Shown piece after piece: positions 7,295 through 14,472 of a stretch of 22,474 bases of DNA. The position numbers and the translations under genes were made by a program. The notes below the pieces were generated by a model. It saw only the letters and a list, made by a program, of their open reading frames with translations, searched no databases and was not told where the DNA came from. How positions within the stretch are numbered: the first letter of the stretch is position 1; every line of letters begins with the position of its first letter. The DNA lies in assembly GCA_045539925.1 (NCBI GenBank), contig JAZQGH010000178.1, positions 1 through 22,474 on the forward strand, read 5' to 3'. The stretch is from SFWF01 sp045539925. GTDB taxonomy: Bacteria; Bacillota; Clostridia; Oscillospirales; Acutalibacteraceae.

Positions 7295-8611
7295 ATGAAA
7301 AACAAGCTAGATAAACTTGCCACTTTCTTTAAGGAGAGTGGCAAGGAAACCTACGCATCAATGGTATTTATGGGCGTGGGACAAATACTTAACGGACAAT
7401 TTGGCAAGGGTATTCTTTACATTTTGACCGAAATTGCGTTTATGATATACTTTGGTACATCGGGAATTACCGACATTATCGGATTCTTTACCCTTGGTAC
7501 AAATAAGGCAGATGCTTGGGCAGGTATCGCAGGTGATAACTCCGTAATTATGCTTCTTCGAGGCATTTTTGCTTGGATTGCTGTTGCTGCTCTTATTTGG
7601 ATGTATATTTCTAACATCAAAGACGCTCATAAATACGCTGAAGAAAAGAGCAAGGATAAGGTTTTGCCTTCTTTGAAGGATGATATCTCCTCCATACTTG
7701 ATAAGAACTTCTACAAGGCAGCCTTGTTCTTGCCCCTTATCGGTGTAGCTGTATTCAATATCCTTCCTATTATATTTATGATACTTATCGCCTTTACTAA
7801 CTATGGTGGTAAGATCGTTCCTCCCGAGCTTGTTGACTGGACGCTGGATAGCTTCAAAAAGCTTGTTGTTCTTGGCGAGCTTTCTCAGTCCTTTGTAAAA
7901 ATACTCGGTTGGAACTTGCTTTGGGCTTTCTCGTCAACTCTGTTCAATTATTTTGCAGGACTTGGACTTGCTCTCCTTTACAACAAAAAATGTGTAAAGG
8001 GCAAGGCAATATGGCGCGCTTTCCCGATTTTAGCCTATGCTATTCCCGGTTTTATTACGCTCCTCGCCTTCAAGTATATGTTCAGTAATGGCGGTCCCAT
8101 CAACAATATTATTGTTGACAACGGCGGTCAGATAATTGACTTCCTCGGTATCAACTCAAAATGGATGGCAAGAGGCATAGGATTCTTTATCAATGCTTGG
8201 CTCTCCGTTCCTTCCATTATGCTCCTTGCAACAGGAGTTCTTTCCAACATTAATGGTGATCTTTACGAAGCGGCAGATATTGACGGTGCATCAAGCTTCC
8301 TTCAGTTCAGAAAGATAACTCTTCCTTTCGTAATCTTCTCAACCACTCCCGTACTTATCAGTCAGTTTATAGGTAACTTCAATAACTTTGGCGTATTCTT
8401 CTTCCTCAGAAGCGACGTGCTGAGTGACGGTTACTTCCTTGCGAGTGACACAGACTTGCTTATTAACTGGCTCTACAGAATGTCGATAGACAATAACTAT
8501 TATGCAATAGGCGCAGCGATAAGCCTTGTGATCTTTGCAATCACCTCTATTGTAAGCCTTAGCGTTTACGTTAGAAGTGCAGCCTACAAGAAGGAGGATA
8601 CGTTCAGATGA
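7295..8611 (+). CDS. malF: maltodextrin ABC transporter permease, MalF type
   Basis: A 438-aa inner-membrane permease with about eight hydrophobic segments. Two are in an N-terminal extension (starting YASMVFMGVGQILNG) and six form the transport core. The coupling loop that contacts the ATPase has the EAA signature, EAADIDGASS from E325. ATG 7295 is preceded by AAAGGA (7284-7289) at a good distance; the open frame runs 14 codons further up without a ribosome site. The stop overlaps malG by 4 nt (ATGA, 8608-8611). It pairs with MalG to form the membrane channel fed by the binding lipoprotein. Confidence 0.9.
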   Translation: MKNKLDKLATFFKESGKETYASMVFMGVGQILNGQFGKGILYILTEIAFMIYFGTSGITDIIGFFTLGTNKADAWAGIAGDNSVIMLLRGIFAWIAVAALIWMYISNIKDAHKYAEEKSKDKVLPSLKDDISSILDKNFYKAALFLPLIGVAVFNILPIIFMILIAFTNYGGKIVPPELVDWTLDSFKKLVVLGELSQSFVKILGWNLLWAFSSTLFNYFAGLGLALLYNKKCVKGKAIWRAFPILAYAIPGFITLLAFKYMFSNGGPINNIIVDNGGQIIDFLGINSKWMARGIGFFINAWLSVPSIMLLATGVLSNINGDLYEAADIDGASSFLQFRKITLPFVIFSTTPVLISQFIGNFNNFGVFFFLRSDVLSDGYFLASDTDLLINWLYRMSIDNNYYAIGAAISLVIFAITSIVSLSVYVRSAAYKKEDTFR

Positions 8612-9450
8612 AAAAGCCCGGTATGCACGCAAAGTCGATTGCTGACAAGTTTTTGACTTATTCAATACTGATAATAGTTTCTCTTATATTCGTATTTCCT
8701 TGCTTCTGGCTCGTAATCAGCTGCTTCTCTAAAAGCGGTGATATGTATAGCTTTAACGGATTCTTCCCGAGCGAATACTCTCTTGACAGCTTTAAGTTGC
8801 TCTTTACAGATACAGTAATGTATAACTACATGAGTTGGTTTACTAACACACTTTTTGTTGCTGTAGTAAGCAGCTTGCTGGGAACAGTTCTTGTAATTCT
8901 TACAGCCTACACCATTTCTACCTTTGAGTTCAGAGGAAGAAAGGCACTTATGAAGGGCGCTTTGGTGCTTGGAATGTTCCCGTCATTTATGGGAATGACA
9001 GCAGTTTACCTTCTTATGACACAGTTCGGCTTTATCAATAGCCACTTAGGTCTTGCTCTTATTTATGCAGGTGGTGCTCCTATGGGATACCTCGTTCAAA
9101 AGGGCTTCTTCGATACTATTCCTAAGTCTATTTATGAAGCTGCGAGCATAGACGGAGCAAGCAATTTCAAAATCTTCCGCTCTATAACAATGCCTCTCTC
9201 AAAGCCAATGCTTGTTTATACACTTCTTACACAGTTTGCTTGGCCTTGGAGTGACTACATTTTGCCGAAACTTCTCCTTAAGGACAAGAGCCTTTGGACG
9301 GTAGCAGTTGGTCTTATGAGCCTTCCCGAAACGGAGTTCGCAAGATTCTCTGCAGGCTCGGTATTTATTGCCGTTCCCATCGTAATTTTGTATTTCTGCC
9401 TCAGTAAATACCTCGTAAACGGTATGTCTGCCGGTGCAGTAAAGCAGTAA
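8608..9450 (+). CDS. malG: maltodextrin ABC transporter permease, MalG type
   Basis: A 280-aa permease with the six-helix layout of MalG and EAASIDGASN at E177 as the ATPase-contacting loop. AAGGAGG (8590-8596) lies before the start, which overlaps the malF stop, so the two permeases are translationally coupled and made in equal amounts. A C-terminal GAVKQ ending resembles MalG tails. The next gene is 127 nt away, across a structured gap. Confidence 0.9.
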   Translation: MKKPGMHAKSIADKFLTYSILIIVSLIFVFPCFWLVISCFSKSGDMYSFNGFFPSEYSLDSFKLLFTDTVMYNYMSWFTNTLFVAVVSSLLGTVLVILTAYTISTFEFRGRKALMKGALVLGMFPSFMGMTAVYLLMTQFGFINSHLGLALIYAGGAPMGYLVQKGFFDTIPKSIYEAASIDGASNFKIFRSITMPLSKPMLVYTLLTQFAWPWSDYILPKLLLKDKSLWTVAVGLMSLPETEFARFSAGSVFIAVPIVILYFCLSKYLVNGMSAGAVKQ

Positions 9451-9460
9451 AGGAGAGCAA

Positions 9461-9544
9461 GCTTGAAAATGCTTTTCAAGCCGTCCTTTGTGTCTTTCGA
9501 CCCGTAGGTCGAGTGTCGAATTTTCCTACGGAAAACCGAAGACA
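9461..9544 (+). promoter_or_regulatory. structured malG-msmK gap with alternative pairings
   Basis: Hairpin 1: GCTTGAAAA (9461-9469) with TTTTCAAGC (9473-9481). Hairpin 2: TCGACC (9497-9502) with GGTCGA (9507-9512). Hairpin 3: TTTTCC (9521-9526) with GGAAAA (9530-9535). CCGTAGG (9502-9508) can instead pair perfectly with CCTACGG (9525-9531), which excludes hairpins 2 and 3. TGTCTT (9491-9496) pairs with AAGACA (9539-9544) as an outer closing stem. None has a clear T tail, so processing, attenuation or translation control are all possible. Confidence 0.5.
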
Positions 9545-9577
9545 AACGACCTGTATAAGAAAGGATTCTTCTTAATT

Positions 9578-10804
9578 ATGTCAACAGTAACATTAAAAAA
9601 TGTATATAAGATTTATGAAAACAAAGAAGCAAAGGCACCGTCAATGCCTGCAGTTTCTGACTTTTCAATGCACATTGAGGACAAGGAGTTTATCGTTTTT
9701 GTAGGTCCTTCCGGATGCGGTAAGTCAACAACCCTTCGTATGATCGCAGGTCTTGAAGAAATCACCAAGGGTGAGATTTGGATTGATGACACCCTTGTAA
9801 ACGATGTAGCACCCAAAGATAGAGATATTGCAATGGTATTCCAAAACTATGCACTCTATCCCCATATGTCCGTATATGAGAATATGGCATTTGGTCTTCG
9901 CCTTCGTAAAATTCCGGATATCAAGCGTGATAAAAAGGGCAATCCCGTCCTTGATAAAGAAGGTAAAGAGATTCCCGTAATGAGAAAGCTTACCGAAGCT
10001 GAGATCAAGGAAAAGGTTATGGAAGCAGCGAGGATACTTGCTATTGAGGAATATTTGCAAAGAAAACCCAAAGCACTTTCCGGCGGTCAGCGTCAGAGAG
10101 TTGCCCTCGGTAGAACTATCGTAAGAAAACCCAAGGTATTCCTTCTTGACGAGCCCCTTTCAAACCTTGATGCAAAGCTAAGAGCAACAATGAGAAGTGA
10201 GATTATCAAGCTTCACGAAAAGCTTGGAGCAACCTTCATTTACGTAACTCACGACCAGGTTGAAGCCATGACAATGGGTACACGTATCGTTGTTATGAAG
10301 GATGGCTTTGTTCAACAGATCGGAGCACCCAAAGAGCTTTACTCAAGACCTGTAAATACATTTGTTGCAGGATTTATCGGAACGCCTCAAATTAACTTCT
10401 TTAATGGAAGATTAACACCTGACGGTAAACTTAAGTTTGCAAACGATCAAGAAATTACACTTTCTAAGGCAACAATGGATAAGTTTGATGCAGAGAAAAT
10501 CGGTAGTGGCATTGATGTTGTTATGGGTATTCGTCCCGGCGATCTTAAGCTCGCTATAAACGGCGAAAAGGCTACGACCGTTACTGCGAAGGTAGAGGTA
10601 GTAGAAGCTCTTGGTAATGAAACAATAGTATATTGTAATCTTGACCTCGATGGAGCAGAAACGCTTGAAAGAACGTCAACCTCTATTACACTTAGTGCAA
10701 AGCTTAAATCCGATCCCGAAAGACACAGTAAGATCTTCCTTGATATTGACGAGGACCAGATCCACTTGTTCGATAAGGAAACCGAAATGAGTATTAGAAA
10801 GTAG
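9578..10804 (+). CDS. msmK: sugar ABC transporter ATPase, MsmK/UgpC type
   Basis: A 408-aa ATP-binding subunit that powers the MalFG importer. Walker A is GPSGCGKST (43-51), the signature LSGGQ (167-171), Walker B LLDEP (189-193), and the switch histidine H225 in THDQ. Residues beyond about 240 form the regulatory TOBE/OB domain. It is longer than the usual 370 aa because of a charged insertion at about 114-138 before the signature helix, a variant I know from clostridial homologues. ATG 9578 is chosen over an upstream frame because the ABC domain starts there (STVTLKNVYKIYE) and AAAGGA lies 12 nt before it. It ends the operon and is followed by a strong terminator. MsmK-type ATPases can serve several sugar importers. 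Confidence 0.9.
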   Translation: MSTVTLKNVYKIYENKEAKAPSMPAVSDFSMHIEDKEFIVFVGPSGCGKSTTLRMIAGLEEITKGEIWIDDTLVNDVAPKDRDIAMVFQNYALYPHMSVYENMAFGLRLRKIPDIKRDKKGNPVLDKEGKEIPVMRKLTEAEIKEKVMEAARILAIEEYLQRKPKALSGGQRQRVALGRTIVRKPKVFLLDEPLSNLDAKLRATMRSEIIKLHEKLGATFIYVTHDQVEAMTMGTRIVVMKDGFVQQIGAPKELYSRPVNTFVAGFIGTPQINFFNGRLTPDGKLKFANDQEITLSKATMDKFDAEKIGSGIDVVMGIRPGDLKLAINGEKATTVTAKVEVVEALGNETIVYCNLDLDGAETLERTSTSITLSAKLKSDPERHSKIFLDIDEDQIHLFDKETEMSIRK

Positions 10805-10850
10805 TTTTAATCATTTTCTCTTGCGTGTGTTTTATGATTAAAATACTTCA

Positions 10851-10889
10851 GGGCTACCTGCGAAATATCGTGGGTAGCCCGTTTTTTTT
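10851..10889 (+). terminator. terminator of the maltodextrin operon
   Basis: GGGCTACC (10851-10858) pairs with GGTAGCCC (10873-10880), followed by a run of eight T. Just before it, TTTTAATCAT (10805-10814) pairs with ATGATTAAAA (10834-10843), giving a second stem in the same 3' end. Confidence 0.9.
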
Positions 10890-11008
10890 AAATTGTACCT
10901 TTAAAACATATTGAACATAGCCAGGAATTGTGATGTAATAAAGCTATTGTACGTAGATTGTGAGAATAGAAAATAAAGTATTAGCAAATATATATTTTCC
11001 CTCCCGAG

Positions 11009-11173
11009 GTGCTAATTGTCGCATACTTTTCGTATAAGTCAATGTCGTGCCGGAAATTAGCACTGAAAAATTGAATAGCCAAGATTATAGATAGAGCCAA
11101 GTAGCTGTAAAAGGTTACTTGGCTTTTTCTTTTTACCTGAATGCACTAATTTCTGTCCCTCGTTGACTTATAC
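11009..11173. repeat. imperfect inverted-repeat element around a terminator
   Basis: GTATAAGTCAA (11032-11042) is the exact reverse complement of TTGACTTATAC (11163-11173). GAAATTAG (11053-11060) is the exact reverse complement of CTAATTTC (11146-11153). The segments between them are 10 and 9 nt and differ, so the two arms are conserved at both ends and variable in the middle. GTGCTAATT (11009-11017) also pairs with AATTAGCAC (11055-11063), an alternative fold. It may be a small mobile element, a recombination site pair, or a structured RNA. Confidence 0.55.
11095..11129 (+). terminator. terminator inside the inverted-repeat element
   Basis: AGCCAAGTA (11095-11103) pairs with TACTTGGCT (11116-11124), followed by TTTTTCTTTTT. 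No gene ends before it other than the already terminated sugar operon. Either a short non-coding transcript ends here, or the terminator travels with the element. Confidence 0.75.
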
Positions 11174-11266
11174 ATAGCGAGTTGTAGCTTGTTTTCATTT
11201 CACCAAAGTATGCACAATGCACCTTGCCGGAAGGCAAAAAATAAAAATATACGGAGGTATAGAAAA

Positions 11267-11566
11267 ATGAAAAAAGTGTACTATTCGGTTAAGAGGTACA
11301 AAAAAAATGAAAAGATCGAACAGAAAGGAATAGGTTTTATCACCGATACGGATTTGGTTATCGCTTGTATAAGTCAGAATAACAAGCCTTACATCAGAGT
11401 CTTTGAAGACTGTATTAAAGATTGTCACGCTATCCCCTATAGACCTAATGAATATCAAGGTGGATACTATGAGATCCGTGAGATTGAAGTTGATACAGGC
11501 AAGGATAATTACGATACTCGTGAAATCCAGCTTGATTATAAAATCTGGTACAAGCTTGTAGATTAA
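11267..11566 (+). CDS. small hypothetical protein (99 aa)
   Basis: I do not recognise the family. The 99 residues are rich in Lys, Tyr, Asp and Ile, alternate like a small beta protein (GIGFITDTDLVIACI, PYIRVFEDCI), and have no signal peptide or membrane segment. The start at 11267 follows ACGGAGGTAT (11251-11260); a longer frame from 11189 lacks a site. The gene below begins with a matching leader after 24 nt, so the two form a cassette with the sigma-like regulator. A role as its partner or anti-sigma-like factor is speculation. Confidence 0.65.
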   Translation: MKKVYYSVKRYKKNEKIEQKGIGFITDTDLVIACISQNNKPYIRVFEDCIKDCHAIPYRPNEYQGGYYEIREIEVDTGKDNYDTREIQLDYKIWYKLVD

Positions 11567-11590
11567 GAAAATACACGGAGGTATAGGAAA

Positions 11591-12238
11591 ATGAAAGAAA
11601 CAATCAAAATTGAGATAGCTAAAAAATATACAACCGATTTGGATACCGTAATCACACGGGAAAACGTGCTTTATTTATGCGAAAACATGGCCTTATGTGC
11701 TTTGAAACGTATGATTGGATACAGAGGTGATTACGAGCTTCGTATGTACTACAAACTTGTTGGTGACATAAAAGGCAAAAACAATATAAATCATATATTT
11801 TCAGACAGCTATGATTTAGTACAAACAGCCTGTCTGTTTTTACTTAACTATGTAGGTATGAAATTGGGCGATACCGTAATTGACAGGTACAACAAGCAAG
11901 TTACAATAAGGCACGCATGTTATAGTGAAATCGGTGCAGCTTTTTACAAAAGGTGGAATTATCACAAAAGAACCTACCCTATCAGTTATAAGGATGCCAA
12001 GGAAGAGATAGAATTTATAGAAGAAAATACAGTCGATGAAAGCCAGGAAAGAGCAAAGGAAATCGTGGCACGAATGAACCTTAAAGAAAAGCACAAGAAA
12101 GTGTTAGATTGCTATCTTAAGGGTATGGGCGTTGTGGAAATATCTAAATCGTTAGGAATTGCCTACGCTACTGTTTGGCGACACAGAATGCTTTTGCAAC
12201 AGCGGTATATTGAAGTTACGGGATACCAAGTACAATGA
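11591..12238 (+). CDS. sigma-70-like regulator with region 4 helix-turn-helix
   Basis: A 215-aa protein. Residues about 163-206 hold a sigma region 4 type helix-turn-helix: LKEKHKKVLDCYLKGMGVVE, then ISKSLGIAYATVWRHRMLL, as in ECF sigma factors. SYDLVQTACLFLLNY (73-87) resembles the DLVQ helix of sigma region 2, which would suggest core polymerase binding, though this part is divergent. Proteins of this kind are common on clostridial integrative elements. The ribosome site GGAGGTATAGGAAA matches the leader of the gene before it almost exactly, so both are likely translated at similar levels. It is followed by its own terminator. Target promoters are unknown. Confidence 0.7.
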   Translation: MKETIKIEIAKKYTTDLDTVITRENVLYLCENMALCALKRMIGYRGDYELRMYYKLVGDIKGKNNINHIFSDSYDLVQTACLFLLNYVGMKLGDTVIDRYNKQVTIRHACYSEIGAAFYKRWNYHKRTYPISYKDAKEEIEFIEENTVDESQERAKEIVARMNLKEKHKKVLDCYLKGMGVVEISKSLGIAYATVWRHRMLLQQRYIEVTGYQVQ

Positions 12239-12284
12239 AAAAATAATATACTCAATATGGCTTATTTGCAGATTAATACATAAT

Positions 12285-12316
12285 GGGAGAGCACCTAAAG
12301 CTCTCCCTGTTTTTTG
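12285..12316 (+). terminator. terminator of the sigma-like cassette
   Basis: GGGAGAGC (12285-12292) pairs with GCTCTCCC (12300-12307), then TGTTTTTTG. Stem and tail nearly repeat those at 186-216, although the flanks differ. Confidence 0.85.
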
Positions 12317-12405
12317 TTAGTGGAAGCCTGCCGCAGTATTTAAGAGTTTATAATCCCCAAACGTTGTTTTGGGAATAATATTATTGATATTTTTATAAAA
12401 AAGTA

Positions 12406-12434
12406 TTGATATTGTTCCTCAAATGTGGTATACT
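12406..12434 (+). promoter_or_regulatory. promoter of the Fic gene
   Basis: TTGATA (12406-12411), a 17-nt spacer and TATACT (12429-12434), with TG at 12426-12427 as an extended -10. CGTTGTTTT (12362-12370) and AAAACAACG (12441-12449) are exact inverted copies flanking the promoter and could be operator half-sites, perhaps for the DNA-binding-like N terminus of the Fic protein itself. Confidence 0.75.
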
Positions 12435-12472
12435 GTTCTTAAAACAACGAACTTGCTATGGAGGTAACTCTA

Positions 12473-13384
12473 ATGGAATACATTAAAGTCGCAAAAGCCG
12501 CAGAAAAATGGGGAATATCAGCACGCCGTGTTCGTGTGCTCTGCGCAGAAGGCAAAATCGAAGGAGTAATTCGCAAAGGAAAGCTCTATATGATTCCCGA
12601 AAACGCAAAAAAGCCTATGGATGGAAGATGCGGAAGAACCGGTATTTTGCTTGAAATTGAAAAAAAGCGAGAACGCCTTGCTGAGATGCGTCCTTTAACT
12701 CCTGCGGAAGTCGAAAGATTGGCACAGGAATTTATGATTGATTTCACCTATAACTCTAACGCCATTGAGGGCAATACTCTTACTTTGAAAGAAACAGCGC
12801 TGGCTCTTGAAGGTATGACCATTGACCAAAAACCACTGAAAGATCATCTTGAGGCTGTTGGACACCGAGATGCATTCCTTTACGTGCAAGAGATTGCAAA
12901 AAATGACGTTGAACTGTCAGAATACGTGATTAAAAATATCCACGCATTAGTGTTGATGAACCGTCCCGAAGATAAGGGTCAATATCGTCGTATCCCTGTT
13001 CGTATTATGGGAGCTTACACCGAGCCGGTACAGCCATATTTGATTGAGCCCAAGATGACCGAATTGCTTGCCGCTAATGAGGAACGTAAAATCGGAATGA
13101 CAACGGTTGAGCGAATTGCTCGTTTTCATCTTGAATTCGAGGGAATACATCCGTTTGTTGACGGTAACGGAAGAACGGGACGTTTAATTCTCAACCTTGA
13201 GCTTATCCGTAACGGATTTCCGCCTATCAACGTCAAGTTTACAGACCGCAAACGTTACTACGATGCCTTTGATGCATTCTACTGTGACGGAGATGCAGGT
13301 GCGATGATAGATTTGATCGCAGAGTACGTGGATGCAAGACTTGATGAGTATTTGATCGTGTTAGGAAATGGCACAAAAAAATAA
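12473..13384 (+). CDS. Fic-family AMP transferase with N-terminal DNA-binding-like domain
   Basis: A 303-aa protein predicted to move AMP from ATP onto a target protein hydroxyl. The catalytic motif is complete: HPFVDGNGRTGR, with H226 and R234. The inhibitory motif SNAIEGN (S95, E99, N101) lies before the Fic core, which marks a class II, self-inhibited Fic protein. Residues 1-50 (YIKVAKAAEKWGISARRVRV, then GKLYMIPENA) look like a MerR/excisionase-type helix-turn-helix, so it may bind DNA and control its own promoter. GGAGG at 12460-12464 sets the start at 12473, 8 nt away. It stands alone between its own promoter and the defence operon. It could be a toxin, a house-keeping regulator, or part of the defence island; the target is unknown. 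Confidence 0.88.
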   Translation: MEYIKVAKAAEKWGISARRVRVLCAEGKIEGVIRKGKLYMIPENAKKPMDGRCGRTGILLEIEKKRERLAEMRPLTPAEVERLAQEFMIDFTYNSNAIEGNTLTLKETALALEGMTIDQKPLKDHLEAVGHRDAFLYVQEIAKNDVELSEYVIKNIHALVLMNRPEDKGQYRRIPVRIMGAYTEPVQPYLIEPKMTELLAANEERKIGMTTVERIARFHLEFEGIHPFVDGNGRTGRLILNLELIRNGFPPINVKFTDRKRYYDAFDAFYCDGDAGAMIDLIAEYVDARLDEYLIVLGNGTKK

Positions 13385-13550
13385 AAAGAAATTATTTTTC
13401 TTTTTTTTGAAGAATTTTGTCGAAAAAACAAGTATTATATATTATAAGGTTTTTTAAAAATCAATATTTATAAAAATTTACGATTGGACACATTGAGAGA
13501 AAGAAAGCAATTAATGAACTAAAAGTTGAAGCAAAGGACGGTAAGATATA
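13385..13550. other. AT-rich gap with possible relic reading frame
   Basis: An A/T hairpin (AAAAGAAA...TTTTCTTTT, about 13384-13407) may end the Fic transcript weakly. From 13474 a short open stretch without an ATG reads KFTIGHIERKKAINELKVEA and then KDGKI, ending in TAA at 13549-13551, overlapping the next ATG (TAATG). Its composition looks coding, so it may be the tail of a lost upstream gene. I call it a relic only tentatively. Confidence 0.35.
13417..13445 (+). promoter_or_regulatory. possible promoter of the defence operon
   Basis: TTGTCG (13417-13422), a 17-nt spacer and TATTAT (13440-13445). The match is moderate, but it is the only reasonable promoter before a run of nine closely spaced genes. 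Confidence 0.5.
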
Positions 13551-14453
13551 ATGGCAGATATTAAATTGTTTGATATAAGCGGTGAGGTACAAGAGCTTTC
13601 CTCAAAGCAGGTCGCTTTAGAAAAGGATCTCCAAAAACTTTTGGAAGAAAATATGTTTACTTTCTTTGGAGTAACTTTCTTAAAATCCGAATACAGAATA
13701 ACCAATGGTCGAATGGATAGCATCGGAATTGATGAAAACAACTGCCCTGTAATATTTGAGTACAAACGTAGCGTTAACGAGAATGTCATCAATCAAGGTT
13801 TGTTCTATTTGGATTGGTTGCTCGATCACAAAGCTGATTTCAAGCTATTGGTAATGGATGTTCTCGGAAAAGAAAAAGCCGCCAATATTGATTGGAGCAT
13901 GCCTTGTGTTATCTGCATCGCAAATAATTTCACTAAATTTGACGAACATGCAGTTAATCAGATGCAGAGAAATATCAAACTTGTTCGTTACCGCAAATTC
14001 GGTGATAATTTGATCGCGTTTGAGCACCTCAACGCACCACAGGTTCAGCCTATTACATACGAAGAACCTCAAACGAAACCGTCTTCCAAGAGCGGCTGGA
14101 AAGACAAGGACTTCAAGCAGTATTTTGCAGAAGCAGGCGAGAAGAATCAGAATATTTTCTATTCCATCCGTGATTACGTTTTGTCTCTCGGTGATGATAT
14201 TGCTGAGAATCAACTCAAGCTTTATGTAGCTTTTAAGAAAGCGAAAAACTTCGTTTGTGTAGAGGTTTATCAAAGTCAAATTCTTTGTCATTTAAAGTTG
14301 AATCCCGATACAGTCGATCTTGTTCCTGGCTTTATTGAAGATGTTAGAACCAAAGGACACTGGGGCACCGGCGACCTCAGATTGATCATTAAAAGCATAG
14401 AAGATTTTGAAAAAGTTAAACCTCTGATTGATAGAGCATATAACGAGAATTGA
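13551..14453 (+). CDS. NucS-like / DUF5655 nuclease-like protein
   Basis: A 300-aa protein of two parts. The N-terminal part (about 1-145) has a PD-(D/E)XK nuclease pattern as in NucS/DUF91 proteins: D56 in GRMDSIG, E70 and K72 in FEYKR, and the downstream NQGLFYLDWLL helix (Q82). The C-terminal part (about 172-297) matches DUF5655 as I know it (KQYFAEAGEKNQNIFYSIRD, then GHWGTGDLRL). Proteins with this pairing are often found beside restriction systems. It is first in the operon, 19 nt before hsdR. Catalytic residues look intact, so DNA cleavage or DNA-end binding is plausible. The role next to a type I system is not established from this sequence. Confidence 0.75.
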   Translation: MADIKLFDISGEVQELSSKQVALEKDLQKLLEENMFTFFGVTFLKSEYRITNGRMDSIGIDENNCPVIFEYKRSVNENVINQGLFYLDWLLDHKADFKLLVMDVLGKEKAANIDWSMPCVICIANNFTKFDEHAVNQMQRNIKLVRYRKFGDNLIAFEHLNAPQVQPITYEEPQTKPSSKSGWKDKDFKQYFAEAGEKNQNIFYSIRDYVLSLGDDIAENQLKLYVAFKKAKNFVCVEVYQSQILCHLKLNPDTVDLVPGFIEDVRTKGHWGTGDLRLIIKSIEDFEKVKPLIDRAYNEN

Positions 14454-14472
14454 TATTGAAGGAGGCTTAAAA

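Larger units (their letters stand above)
10890..11266. other. 377-bp intergenic boundary region
   Basis: No gene is visible. The region separates the sugar operon from the accessory genes and contains the inverted-repeat element at 11032-11173, its inner terminator, and a small TTGCC-GGAA-GGCAA stem at 11224-11237 just before the next ribosome site. No convincing promoter for the following cassette was found. Confidence 0.5.

Noticed and set aside
10012..10060. MsmK charged insertion as a new domain
   Set aside because: The insertion (about residues 114-138, nt 9917-9991) is a length variant I know in clostridial UgpC/MsmK-type ATPases, and all motifs are intact.
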